From assembly GCA_020636135.1 (NCBI GenBank), contig JACJYK010000001.1, forward strand, positions 2,342,501 through 2,406,500: a stretch of DNA of 64,000 bases. Direction: 5' to 3'. Origin of the DNA: Lewinellaceae bacterium (lineage in GTDB: Bacteria > Bacteroidota > Bacteroidia > Chitinophagales > Saprospiraceae). The translations under genes and the position numbers were made by a program. The notes beneath the pieces were generated by a model that made no database searches, was not told the DNA's origin, and was given only the letters and a program-made list of their open reading frames with translations. Position 1 is the first letter of the stretch; every line of letters starts with the position of its first letter. Shown piece after piece: positions 34,879 through 44,080 of the stretch.

Positions 34879-35981
34879 TGCAAAAGCGAAACAGAATTGT
34901 TTTTGTTGCTCCAAATCTTTCTTCATTCATCAATTCTGACATTCAGGTCCTGAAGTCAACGTTTGATGTGGAAGTAATGATATACCAATGGTCAAAGAAG
35001 GTACTTACACCGGCTCTGATATTATATCAATTTGTCCGCTTTATCACTTCATACCTAAGGACCGACGCCATCGTAGTATCTTTTGGAGGATATTGGGCAT
35101 TAGTTCCTGTGCTTTTCGGCAAAATATTCAATATTCCATCTGTAGTAATACTTCACGGCACCGATTGTGCTGCAATGCCATCTATAAAATATGGTACTCT
35201 CCGCAAATCATTATTGAAAAAAATCTGCCATATTGTTTACAATAATGCTTATATGCTGTTGCCCGTAAGCGAATCACTCATTTCCATAAAAAATAGTTAT
35301 TCCTCTAACACAGCAGAAGAGGATCAGGGGATTTTACGATTTTTCCCCAATTTACAAACGCCGGTCAAAGTTATTTACAATGGCCTTGATCAAACGGTTT
35401 GGAAGCCCGAAAGTCAGATTGAAAGGATTCCAAATAAAATTGTAACAGTTATATCTGAAAATCAATTGATGCGAAAAGGTGGTGACTTGATCTTACAGGT
35501 AGCACCCGAATTCGAAGATTATGATTTTCACATAATTGGAATGAACAAACCTGTCAATCTTGGACCACTACCCCAAAATGTAATATTTAACGGAAAATTG
35601 AAGCCTGAGGAATTAAAATTCAATTATTTGAGTGCTACATTTTATTTACAGCTTTCGATGTTTGAAGGATTTGGACTCTCACTGTGTGAAGCTATGCTGT
35701 GTGGTTGCATACCAATAGGCAGCTCTGTCAACATTATACCGAAAATTGTTGGTAATTTTGGGTATATAGTTGAGAGTAGGAAGACAGAAGTTTTAAAAGA
35801 GACTTTACATAAAGCTTTCGAAAGTCCAGTACACGATTTGGAGGCTGCACGAAAACATATCATTTCAAATTTCGCTCTTTCCCAGCGATCTGATCAGCTA
35901 ATTCAAACGATCGAAGAATTAATCAAAAATCATGGATGCAACAGTAGCATACAAAAAATCAAATTATCCGCACAAGACTAA
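34878..35981 (+). CDS. GT4 family glycosyltransferase
   Basis: The protein has 367 residues and a GT-B fold. The N-terminal domain contains 'VVSFGGYWALVPVLFGKIF' and 'PSVVILHGTDCAAMP'. The C-terminal domain starts 'KVIYNGLDQTVWKPES', continues 'VTVISENQLMRKGGDLILQV' and ends with the donor-binding 'YLQLSMFEGFGLSLCEAMLC' and 'GCIPIGSSVNIIP'. The E-x7-E pattern is visible in 'EGFGLSLCE'. It overlaps the GT2 gene by 1 bp, so translation is coupled. Donor and acceptor are unknown. Confidence 0.88.
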   Translation: MQKRNRIVFVAPNLSSFINSDIQVLKSTFDVEVMIYQWSKKVLTPALILYQFVRFITSYLRTDAIVVSFGGYWALVPVLFGKIFNIPSVVILHGTDCAAMPSIKYGTLRKSLLKKICHIVYNNAYMLLPVSESLISIKNSYSSNTAEEDQGILRFFPNLQTPVKVIYNGLDQTVWKPESQIERIPNKIVTVISENQLMRKGGDLILQVAPEFEDYDFHIIGMNKPVNLGPLPQNVIFNGKLKPEELKFNYLSATFYLQLSMFEGFGLSLCEAMLCGCIPIGSSVNIIPKIVGNFGYIVESRKTEVLKETLHKAFESPVHDLEAARKHIISNFALSQRSDQLIQTIEELIKNHGCNSSIQKIKLSAQD

Positions 35982-36079
35982 ATTCGGGATCATTCTATGA
36001 TGGTTTACATTTCAGGGCACTTATTCATCTGAAATTCGCATCGCTCACAGGTATTGGATAACTACAGAACATATATCAC

Positions 36080-38704
36080 CTAACCAATTCCCTGAACAAC
36101 TAAATGATCCACCGGAATTTTACCATAGTATGTTTTAACCGTAGCTTTTCCGTTTTCCAGTTTTACTGTTCCAAATCCACTTGCTGTGCTTAAAAATGAA
36201 GTAAAATCTCCCACCTTGCTGTCTACATACAGCGTTCGGTCCACAGCATCATAGCGAACACCAGTCAGCCCTTGTAAATAACCGTAGCTGGACAAGGCAC
36301 GAGCATACCAGTTACCACATTCGTATTCATTATAGGGATTTCGTACCTGTCCGTCGTAGCGATCCCTCGATGCACGCAGAATGTCCAGGCCTTTATCGAC
36401 CTCTCCCATCAGCATCAGGTGGGATGCAGCCTGATGCTCGATCCCGGTCCACACTTCGTCACTGTACACGAATGGCAATGAAAGCTGTCCTCCCTTTGGC
36501 CAGGAACAAAGTAACAATCCCCCCTCTTCACCCAGCGCAAATGAGGGCCTCTGGGGATTGGCGTGATCGCTGAGGTCTGTTTTAAGGTTATATTTATGGA
36601 TAGCTACCAGATGGCTTCGCAGCCGGTCAGCAGAGAGCATATCCGGGAGACCGCAAACCCGCGCCATCCAGGCTCCCAGGACTCCATCGGATAGACAACC
36701 AGAACCATACTGATATTTAGGGCCTTCCTTCTGCAATAATGCCAGGGCCTCTTCCGAGTAGCCGGAGCCATAGGATTTTTCAGAAGCTTTAACAGGATCC
36801 TCGGCATGCAGTCCGGTATATTTGATTTGCTGGATGTAATATTCACCGTCATACAATTGAGACTCCGTGAAGTCTTTCGCTGCTGTTGCTAACTTCTCAT
36901 AACGATTTACATCTTCGCCGAGATGCTTTCCCATAGCAGAAATTGCTGCCAGAGCTCCCAGGTAAAACGTTGCATGCATACCATCCGGCCCCCAGAATTC
37001 TATGTCATAGGTATTGTGATGAGGTTCCTGCAAAGTTCCTTTTTCGTCAGGGTCCCAGGTACGGATACAGTAATCCATGCTCTGTTTGACCATAGGATAC
37101 ATGGTCTTCAGCCAGGATTGATCTCCATAGATACGCCAATCACGGTAAACCTTCATGATGCCACCCAATTGCCCATCTGCAGCTGCATGGAATCCATGAT
37201 CCACCGGACGGATGGGCAAAGCTGCCCGAAATGTCTGGTGCCCTTCCGGATTCTGGTTTTCACAAAATTCCGTGTGCCGCAGGCTTCGTTCCAGTGCAGG
37301 AAATAAATGAGGAATAGCCTGAGCATAATTCCAAACATGGGTACACGAACCATGACAACAGCCCCAGGTATCACCGCAGCCTTCAAAGCACCAAAGTCGT
37401 CCGTCAAATTGCCGGAGAACAGTAGGTGATTTTAAGATGGAAAGATTACACGCAACCGCTTCAATGACTTCCGGCGGCAATGTACTGGCATAAAAAGCAT
37501 CTGAAAACAAGGTGGAATCCCGTTTCAAAGCTTTGTATTCACTGGTCCAATAGGCGCTCACCTGATCGATTGAGTCAAATTTCCTGCTGTACCAGGGCTG
37601 ATAATGTTCCGCATCCGCAGGCTTGACTTCATCTGCCAGTCCTTTTTCATAGGCTGTGAAACAACAACCTGAATCCGGATCACAACCTGTCCGGTCATCC
37701 TCAACCTTGCCAATGGCAATGTTGGTATGAGGTACATACCAGGTAAAATAGATGGTCACACGAGTTGCCTTGCCCGGCTCTAGTTGCAATGGAATATAAA
37801 GGGATGCCCCCGGAGCTCCCGATTCTACCGGCTCAACGGCAATAGCCTCGCCCTTTTTAATGGCATTCCAGGCCATGGTCAGGGGATCCCACCATCCTCC
37901 TCTGAACCAACAGTGATCGATGATTGTACCCGGGTTATCGGTATAAATGGCAAAAGAAGATTTTTCCTCTGGCTTATCCGCGGAGCCCTCCTGATGCAGT
38001 ATAAACCCGCCCTGAATTGATTTGATGGAATCTTTGCCTCCATCAATACGTAAAAATTGCCTGGCATTGAACGAAAAGATTGCATCCAATGGCTGCGCTC
38101 CCGTATTGACAAACGAATATTCCATTGCCCCTACCGGTAAACTCGAGCGGTCTTCTTCGGTTGGAATGAATGGACTCCATCCGGTAATTTTTACGTCAAG
38201 TGGCAATTCATCATCTTTCAGTTCAATGTCCGCAAATGGAAAGCGGTTCGTAAAGCGGGCGTGGTGAAAGTGCGGCAGGCCAGTGATGCTGCCACCTAAT
38301 CCGTTCCCAGCCCCTGGTTGGCCAAACTTCTTCCATTCCGGCACCGGGCCTTCCAGGATCTTGGCACCCCGTGAAACACCTTTCAGATAGATTGCACCAA
38401 ATAATCCGGGCTCGTTGAATACATCTGGTCGGTTTTTTATGGACATATGGGAGATAGCTCCGCCTCCTTCAATGCAAAACATTCCGGCACCAATGCCCCC
38501 GACCGGAAATGCAATGCGGTTGAGATGGGCACCTTCATACGGGGTATTGTATTTTCTTTTGTTGTCGACAGGGCCGTAAGATTCTGGTTCCGGTTTTGTC
38601 TTGCTTTTGGTTTCGTCAGCAAGCAGCACGGAGGGAGCCGTTGTGGTAACCAAACTTCCTATACCAATGTCCCGAATGAATTTGCGCCGGTTCTGTTTTT
38701 TCAT
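36080..38704 (-). CDS. GH116 family beta-glucosidase (GBA2-like)
   Basis: The protein has about 874 residues. It starts with a Tat-like leader ('NRRKFIRDIGIGSLVTTT'). The N-terminal domain opens 'LNRIAFPVGGIGAGMFCIEG', a strong GH116 / DUF608 marker, and 'GGAISHMSIKNRPDVF'. The C-terminal catalytic helical barrel contains 'FEGCGDTWGCCHGSCTHVWN', 'EPHHNTYDIEFWGPDGMHA' and 'NPYNEYECGNWYARALSSYG'. GH116 enzymes cleave beta-glucosides or beta-xylosides, and the human relative is GBA2 glucosylceramidase. I chose the start at 38704, just before the leader. It is secreted, which fits a polysaccharide-degrading role. Confidence 0.9.
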   Translation of the reverse strand: MKKQNRRKFIRDIGIGSLVTTTAPSVLLADETKSKTKPEPESYGPVDNKRKYNTPYEGAHLNRIAFPVGGIGAGMFCIEGGGAISHMSIKNRPDVFNEPGLFGAIYLKGVSRGAKILEGPVPEWKKFGQPGAGNGLGGSITGLPHFHHARFTNRFPFADIELKDDELPLDVKITGWSPFIPTEEDRSSLPVGAMEYSFVNTGAQPLDAIFSFNARQFLRIDGGKDSIKSIQGGFILHQEGSADKPEEKSSFAIYTDNPGTIIDHCWFRGGWWDPLTMAWNAIKKGEAIAVEPVESGAPGASLYIPLQLEPGKATRVTIYFTWYVPHTNIAIGKVEDDRTGCDPDSGCCFTAYEKGLADEVKPADAEHYQPWYSRKFDSIDQVSAYWTSEYKALKRDSTLFSDAFYASTLPPEVIEAVACNLSILKSPTVLRQFDGRLWCFEGCGDTWGCCHGSCTHVWNYAQAIPHLFPALERSLRHTEFCENQNPEGHQTFRAALPIRPVDHGFHAAADGQLGGIMKVYRDWRIYGDQSWLKTMYPMVKQSMDYCIRTWDPDEKGTLQEPHHNTYDIEFWGPDGMHATFYLGALAAISAMGKHLGEDVNRYEKLATAAKDFTESQLYDGEYYIQQIKYTGLHAEDPVKASEKSYGSGYSEEALALLQKEGPKYQYGSGCLSDGVLGAWMARVCGLPDMLSADRLRSHLVAIHKYNLKTDLSDHANPQRPSFALGEEGGLLLCSWPKGGQLSLPFVYSDEVWTGIEHQAASHLMLMGEVDKGLDILRASRDRYDGQVRNPYNEYECGNWYARALSSYGYLQGLTGVRYDAVDRTLYVDSKVGDFTSFLSTASGFGTVKLENGKATVKTYYGKIPVDHLVVQGIG

Positions 38705-38809
38705 TTCAATTTCTCTTAAGTCCTTTAATATAATTCTTTTACAGGTTATTACAGGCGGGTTATTGCCACATAAAATAATGGCTAATCGACAAACGATGAT
38801 CCACAATAT

Positions 38810-39889
38810 TCAATGATCCAATCGGAATTGCGGATTGGGATATGCCGGTGCAAATGCCTCGATTGGTCCAGGAGTAAAAGCAACGGCAAATTCGAGCTTT
38901 ACAAAATGCAGGGACTCCAATAACAGATCCTGAAGTTGCTGGGGAGAACAGGCCACCCGGGCATTTATGGTCAAGGTTGATTCCACTGCAATAACTTCTG
39001 AAGTTGAAGCAGCCGGGTAGTCGGATGAACTGCTGGTAAAATTGAATTTATAAGTCGCTTCGCCGGTATCGATCAAACATTTAAGATGGCCAATGATCAG
39101 TTTTTGGTCTATGATTTTCCGGTAAAAAGTGATAATCACTTTTTCAGCGATGAGCATTGACCTCCCTTGCCTATCCTGGATTGGTATGCGCACATTCAGC
39201 CATCCTAAAGCGGCTTCTCCGGCTGCGTACCGGTCATAATCAACATCAAGCACCTGCCGTGTTACAGTCCCGGACAGTTCAGGCAAATAATCAAGCCAGG
39301 AAGCAATGTCGGAAGGATTCCGTGCGCTACCGGTCATCAACAATTTTTCAGGATAAATCAAACCGGTTTGGTTGATTAAGGATGAATGTTCGGAAGTGGA
39401 AAGCAGATCGGCTTTATTGAGGAACAGAATATCTGCTTCTTCGATTTGTTTCTGAAAAATGTACCGGATCTCTTCAGTCAAAAAGGAAGCCTGATCCATG
39501 ATGATTTTGAACATAAGCGAAGCATCGGTGACCGTCGAAATGGTTAATTCCAGGTGGGGATATTTTTGAAGCATTGGCTTGGCTACGGTTGCTACCAGAT
39601 CTGTACACGAGCCAACGGATTCGGCAAAGATCACCTCCGGATCGTAATTGCTGATGAATTGGAGAAGACTTGATTCCAATTGGCTAAAATGACAGCAAAA
39701 GCAACCTCCCGTAACTTCATTGGTCGTTATGCCCAGACTTCGCAGGTAATACGTATCCACCAGATCCTGTCCCTGATCGTTGGTGATTACTGCCACCCGG
39801 AAACCAGCCTCCTTTAATTGAACACAGGCTGCGGCAATAGTAGTCGTTTTGCCACTGCCAAGAAATCCATTGACAAGATGAAGCTTCAT
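38810..39889 (-). CDS. CobW/HypB/UreG-type GTPase (COG0523)
   Basis: The protein has 359 residues. The Walker A loop is 'GFLGSGKTTT' (residues 8-17), followed by the metal-binding C-x-C-C motif 'GGCFCCHF' (Cys63, Cys65, Cys66) and the GTP motif 'ILFLNKADLL'. COG0523 members deliver Zn, Co or Fe to enzymes. No obvious metalloenzyme gene is next to it, although zinc dehydrogenases lie in the window. The C-terminal domain (about 250-359) is diverged from the usual CobW C domain. Confidence 0.88.
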   Translation of the reverse strand: MKLHLVNGFLGSGKTTTIAAACVQLKEAGFRVAVITNDQGQDLVDTYYLRSLGITTNEVTGGCFCCHFSQLESSLLQFISNYDPEVIFAESVGSCTDLVATVAKPMLQKYPHLELTISTVTDASLMFKIIMDQASFLTEEIRYIFQKQIEEADILFLNKADLLSTSEHSSLINQTGLIYPEKLLMTGSARNPSDIASWLDYLPELSGTVTRQVLDVDYDRYAAGEAALGWLNVRIPIQDRQGRSMLIAEKVIITFYRKIIDQKLIIGHLKCLIDTGEATYKFNFTSSSSDYPAASTSEVIAVESTLTINARVACSPQQLQDLLLESLHFVKLEFAVAFTPGPIEAFAPAYPNPQFRLDH

Positions 39890-40055
39890 TGAATGAAAAT
39901 AAGAAAAAGCATGGTAGTACGAAAAGGTGCGGACCGTTGCCGAAGGTGAATCCAGGCTCCATTAATTGACATTGATGGACAACTATTTTTACTTCAAATA
40001 GCAATTATTATCTTTAAAATAGTCTCGTGTCCAACCCAAAAAACCCGTTTAATGT

Positions 40056-40814
40056 ATGATCCGGTTTATTGCAAAAATCAAACGACAACTATTTCAGGAA
40101 AAGGGATTGTCCAGGTATCTGCTGTACGCTATCGGAGAAATTATCCTGGTAGTAATCGGCATCCTGATCGCACTCCAGGTCAACAACTGGAATGAACGCC
40201 GAAAACTACTTCAGATCGACAAGGACCTTCGGGTTGAACTGTCTCAGGAGTTTTCGAACAATTTGGCCATTCTTAGTACCCAAATTGAGCGGGGAAAAAA
40301 TATGGTGGAAGCCTCCAAAAAAATGTTATCACTGACCGGTCCAAAAATTGCCCCGATTGATGACCTGGATTTTGAACAAATATTTTTTTCGGTAGCATCA
40401 GGCTCTCCTCATTTCACGCCCAAAATGACCATATTCAACGAAATGCTGCTTTCCGGGAACTTCAAAGCCATTTCAAACGCTGAGCTCCGGAGGTCTTTAT
40501 CCGATTGGGAGACGATATTGAAACAGCTGGCTGCTACAGAAAGTCTCTGTGAATCTTACCGGTCTAATATTAAGACCATTTACATTCAAAACGGTAATCT
40601 GGTCAATGAATGGATTATCAGGAAGGCCCTTGACACTTTGGGCATTGACCCGGGTCCCTATCAATTCGATACCGATAATAAAAATATGCTATTGAATCCG
40701 GAGTTTGAAAATAATATCGGATTCCGTTATGGCAATTTAAAGGATTTAATAAGCGGATACAGGGACGTAAAAATTTTGATGGAACATATTATCGAATTAT
40801 GCACAAATACCTAA
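40056..40814 (+). CDS. DUF6090 family protein
   Basis: The protein has 252 residues. It opens with a short basic helix and a membrane helix: 'MIRFIAKIKRQLFQEKG' then 'YLLYAIGEIILVVIGILIAL' and 'QVNNWNERRK'. This N terminus is the hallmark of DUF6090, a Bacteroidota family of unknown function. The rest (about 45-252) is helical and charged and should lie outside the membrane on one side. Neighbours give no clear hint. Confidence 0.87.
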   Translation: MIRFIAKIKRQLFQEKGLSRYLLYAIGEIILVVIGILIALQVNNWNERRKLLQIDKDLRVELSQEFSNNLAILSTQIERGKNMVEASKKMLSLTGPKIAPIDDLDFEQIFFSVASGSPHFTPKMTIFNEMLLSGNFKAISNAELRRSLSDWETILKQLAATESLCESYRSNIKTIYIQNGNLVNEWIIRKALDTLGIDPGPYQFDTDNKNMLLNPEFENNIGFRYGNLKDLISGYRDVKILMEHIIELCTNT

Positions 40815-40995
40815 CACGAATGGTCGTATCTGGTAAGGATACCAATTGGGTATATTTTTGTGATTGCTTGAGGGCCCGGTAACCCATCTATTTGTCCGGA
40901 AGAAAACCAAATGGCTTCTGCTCCCGGTCAAATTCATAAAACCATTAAGTTAATAGATTAGTTTAGTGTTAAGATTTATTACCAAGTAAATTCAA

Positions 40996-41481
40996 ATGCG
41001 AATTACAATCATTGAGCTGTTAACTGGTTTGACCTTCTTTGCTACTACAACATTTGGCCAGTCAGTCGGTGAAACCAACCTGAAGAATTTCAATGTTGAT
41101 GAACATCACGTTGGGCTCATGGGTTATGACCCTATCTCCTATTTCCTGGATGCTCCTGAGAAGGGAAATCCCAATTGGACAGCAATCCATGAAGGCATCA
41201 CCTATTTTTTTGGCAGTGAAGCAAACCGGAATACGTTCACCTTGAATCCCGAAAAATATGTGCCTGCCTATGGTGGGTGGTGTGCCTATGCCATGGCACT
41301 GAAAGGTCAAAAGGTTGATGTTGATCCGCTTACTTATAAGATCGTCGAAGGTCGATTGTTATTATTTTACAACAAAAGAGCCTCCAATACGCTAAAGCTC
41401 TGGAACCAGCTGCCCGATCCGGAATTTGAATTGCTTAATAAAGCGGATGTCACCTGGAAAAAAATACTGAAAGAACATTGA
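40996..41481 (+). CDS. Secreted YHS domain-containing protein
   Basis: The protein has 161 residues with a signal peptide (about 1-21, 'FFATTTFGQS'). The YHS-like domain shows 'LMGYDPISYFLD', 'YFFGSEANRNTFTLNPEKYV', 'PAYGGWCAYAMALKGQKVDV' and 'VEGRLLLFYN'. This matches the 'YHS domain-containing (seleno)protein' group. Such proteins are thought to bind metals, but the role is unclear. It is upstream of the sugar-acid module by about 100 bp, with no sign of coupling. Confidence 0.85.
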   Translation: MRITIIELLTGLTFFATTTFGQSVGETNLKNFNVDEHHVGLMGYDPISYFLDAPEKGNPNWTAIHEGITYFFGSEANRNTFTLNPEKYVPAYGGWCAYAMALKGQKVDVDPLTYKIVEGRLLLFYNKRASNTLKLWNQLPDPEFELLNKADVTWKKILKEH

Positions 41482-41589
41482 TACCAAGATGCTCTATCCG
41501 GATTCATCTCCAGCTCATTTTCAATGAACCAGTTCTTGGATTGCCACCACTATAATCCTTAACTTCCGTCCAAAATAGTACAATTGGAC

Positions 41590-43290
41590 ATGAGAAGTCA
41601 AGGATGGTTTGGCCGTAAGGGTAAAGATGGGTTCATTTATCGGGCCTGGATGAAGAAGAGTGGTATCCCTGATTTTGAATTTGATGGGCGACCAGTAATT
41701 GGAATCTGTAATACCTGGTCCGAATACACACCCTGCAATTCACACTTTCGTGAGCTCGCAGAATTCGTTAAACGGGGTGTGCTTGAAGCCGGAGGATTTC
41801 CTTTGGAATTTCCGGTGATGTCCCTCGGCGAGACGCTGATCAAACCCACAGCCATGCTTTACCGGAATCTTGCATCCATGGATGTCGAAGAAAGTATCCG
41901 AGCGAACCCTATGGACGGCGTCGTCCTTTTATGCGGATGTGACAAAACAACTCCTTCTCTGGTGATGGGTGCCTGCAGCGTTGACCTGCCCAGCATCGTC
42001 GTATCGGGTGGACCTATGCTTACCGGACGATACAAAGGTAAAAGCATCAGCACCTCTGATATCTGGAGATTCAGCGAAGCGAACCGGTCAGGGCTGATGG
42101 ACGACCATGAGATGCGTACCGCCGAGGCGGGTATGTGTCGCAGTGACGGGCATTGTGCCGTGATGGGAACGGCATCCACCATGGCGTGCATGGTGGAGTC
42201 CCTGGGTCTGTCATTACCCGGAAATGCAGCCATTCCTGCACCGGATGCAGCCCGTAAAGTAATCGCTCAACGATCCGGCCAGGCCATCGTTCAGATGGTT
42301 CGGGAAAATCGTAAGTTATCCGACGTACTCACACGGGAGGCTTTTGAAAATGCCATCATGGTCAATGCGGCTATCTGTGGTTCAACCAATTTTGTGATCC
42401 ATTTACTGGCAATAGCCGGTCGCATTGGTGTTGACCTGACGATAGATGATTTTGACCGGTTCTCCAAAGGGATTCCCTTATTGGCCAATTTGCAGCCATC
42501 CGGTGAATATTTTATGGAGGACTTTTATTACGCAGGCGGTTTGCCGGCGATCATGAAAGAATTGTTACCCAAGCTTCACCGTGAATGTATTACGGTCAAC
42601 GGCAGCACGGTCGAGGACAATGTGAGCCAGGCGCCCTGCTACGACACCACCGTCATATCCGGAATGGAAGAGCCCTTCAATGAACTAGCCGGCGTAATGA
42701 TCCTGAAAGGAAACCTCTCCTTGGAAGGTGCCGTGATCAAACCTTCGGCAGCAACGAAATCCCTCCTGGTCCATACGGGGAAAGCAGTCGTGTTCGAAGA
42801 CATCGATGACTACAAACATCGCATTGACGATCCGGAACTTGATGTGGATGAAAACAGCATCCTGGTCTTAAAAAATGTCGGGCCGAAAGGATATCCCGGG
42901 ATGCCCGAAGTAGGAAATATGGGACTACCAGCTAAATTATTGGCAAAGGGTGTGAAAGATATGGTCCGCATTTCCGATGGACGCATGAGTGGTACCGGGT
43001 TCGGGACGGTTGTCCTGCACGTCGCTCCGGAATCGGCTGACGGTGGCACTTTAGGTATTGTTAAAGATGGTGACGAGATAACCCTGGACATTCATCAGCG
43101 GTTATTGCACCTCCATTTATCGGACAAGGAAATCGCTGACCGCCAGGCTATGAAAGCTGCTTTGCCGCCCATCACCGATCGCGGCTATGTTCAGCTGTAC
43201 ATCAATCATGTGCAGGGAGCCCACCTGGGAGCAGATCTTGACTTTCTCAGAGGCGGGTCCGGAAGTCAGGTAACCAAGGATTCCCACTAA
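41590..43290 (+). CDS. IlvD/Edd family dehydratase (L-arabinonate dehydratase-like)
   Basis: The protein has about 566 residues. Fe-S cluster cysteines are in 'GICNTWSEYTPCNSHFREL', 'VLLCGCDKTTPSLVMGAC' and 'GMCRSDGHCAVMGTASTMAC'. The C-terminal motif is 'ISDGRMSGTGFGTVVLHVA'. Length and the opening 'MRSQGWFGRKGKDGF' fit sugar-acid dehydratases (L-arabinonate, D-xylonate or L-fuconate) better than branched-chain IlvD. Reaction: sugar acid to 2-keto-3-deoxy acid. I chose the ATG at 41590 over the TTG at 41584. An SDR and an SMP-30 lactonase follow, completing an oxidative sugar route. Confidence 0.9.
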   Translation: MRSQGWFGRKGKDGFIYRAWMKKSGIPDFEFDGRPVIGICNTWSEYTPCNSHFRELAEFVKRGVLEAGGFPLEFPVMSLGETLIKPTAMLYRNLASMDVEESIRANPMDGVVLLCGCDKTTPSLVMGACSVDLPSIVVSGGPMLTGRYKGKSISTSDIWRFSEANRSGLMDDHEMRTAEAGMCRSDGHCAVMGTASTMACMVESLGLSLPGNAAIPAPDAARKVIAQRSGQAIVQMVRENRKLSDVLTREAFENAIMVNAAICGSTNFVIHLLAIAGRIGVDLTIDDFDRFSKGIPLLANLQPSGEYFMEDFYYAGGLPAIMKELLPKLHRECITVNGSTVEDNVSQAPCYDTTVISGMEEPFNELAGVMILKGNLSLEGAVIKPSAATKSLLVHTGKAVVFEDIDDYKHRIDDPELDVDENSILVLKNVGPKGYPGMPEVGNMGLPAKLLAKGVKDMVRISDGRMSGTGFGTVVLHVAPESADGGTLGIVKDGDEITLDIHQRLLHLHLSDKEIADRQAMKAALPPITDRGYVQLYINHVQGAHLGADLDFLRGGSGSQVTKDSH

Positions 43291-43312
43291 CCAATAATCC
43301 GGACCGGTGAGC

Positions 43313-44080
43313 ATGCGAAATTTAAAGGATAAAGTGGCTATTGTAACCGGTGCAGGTCAGGGCATCGGACTGGAGATATGCCGTCAACTGACGGATGCTG
43401 GCGCCAGAGTAGTTTTGAATGATGCCGATGAGAAACTTACTGAAATGGCCGCAGCGACACTGGGAGTTCCCAGCAAAGGGGTTCCCGGTGACTGCAGTGA
43501 TCCGGCAATTATCGCGGCAATGATCCAAATGGCAATGGATTCATTTGGCCGTCTGGATGTCGTGATCGCCAATGCCGGCATAACTCTATTTGGCGAATTT
43601 CTGTCTTATACAAGAGAGGCTTTCGACCGGGTGATGGCTGTAAATCTTGCCGGCTCCTTTTTTCTGGCCCAACAGGCTGCCCTTATCATGAAACAACAAG
43701 CCTGGGGTGGAACGATATTGTTTATGTCCTCCGTGACCGGGCACCAGGCTCATCAAAACCTAACGGCCTACGGCATGAGTAAAGCGGCACTGGAAATGCT
43801 GGCCAAAGGACTGGTTGTCGAACTTTCTCCTTACCGCATCAACGTAAATGCGATAGCCCCCGGGGCAACCTCCACCGAACGCACACTTGAAGATCCCGGG
43901 TATGAGCGAACATGGTCGAAAATCACCCCGATGGGTCGCCCCGCAACCGTTGGTGATATTGCGGCAACAGCACTATTCCTGGTTTCCGATGAAGCCAGAC
44001 ACATTACCGGTCAAACGCTTATCGTCGATGGCGGATGGACCTCCGTGAGTCCCTCACCCTATGACACCGGCAATGCATAG
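43313..44080 (+). CDS. Short-chain dehydrogenase/reductase (sugar dehydrogenase-like)
   Basis: The protein has 255 residues. The cofactor loop is 'VTGAGQGIGLEICRQL', followed by 'VVIANAGITLFGEF', the catalytic Ser in 'LFMSSVTGHQAHQNL' and 'AYGMSKAALEML' with Tyr-x3-Lys. It ends 'ITGQTLIVDGGWTSV'. Between a sugar-acid dehydratase and a lactonase it most likely oxidises the free sugar to its lactone. I chose the ATG at 43313; a GTG at 43307 is in frame two residues before. Its end overlaps the lactonase start. Confidence 0.87.
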   Translation: MRNLKDKVAIVTGAGQGIGLEICRQLTDAGARVVLNDADEKLTEMAAATLGVPSKGVPGDCSDPAIIAAMIQMAMDSFGRLDVVIANAGITLFGEFLSYTREAFDRVMAVNLAGSFFLAQQAALIMKQQAWGGTILFMSSVTGHQAHQNLTAYGMSKAALEMLAKGLVVELSPYRINVNAIAPGATSTERTLEDPGYERTWSKITPMGRPATVGDIAATALFLVSDEARHITGQTLIVDGGWTSVSPSPYDTGNA

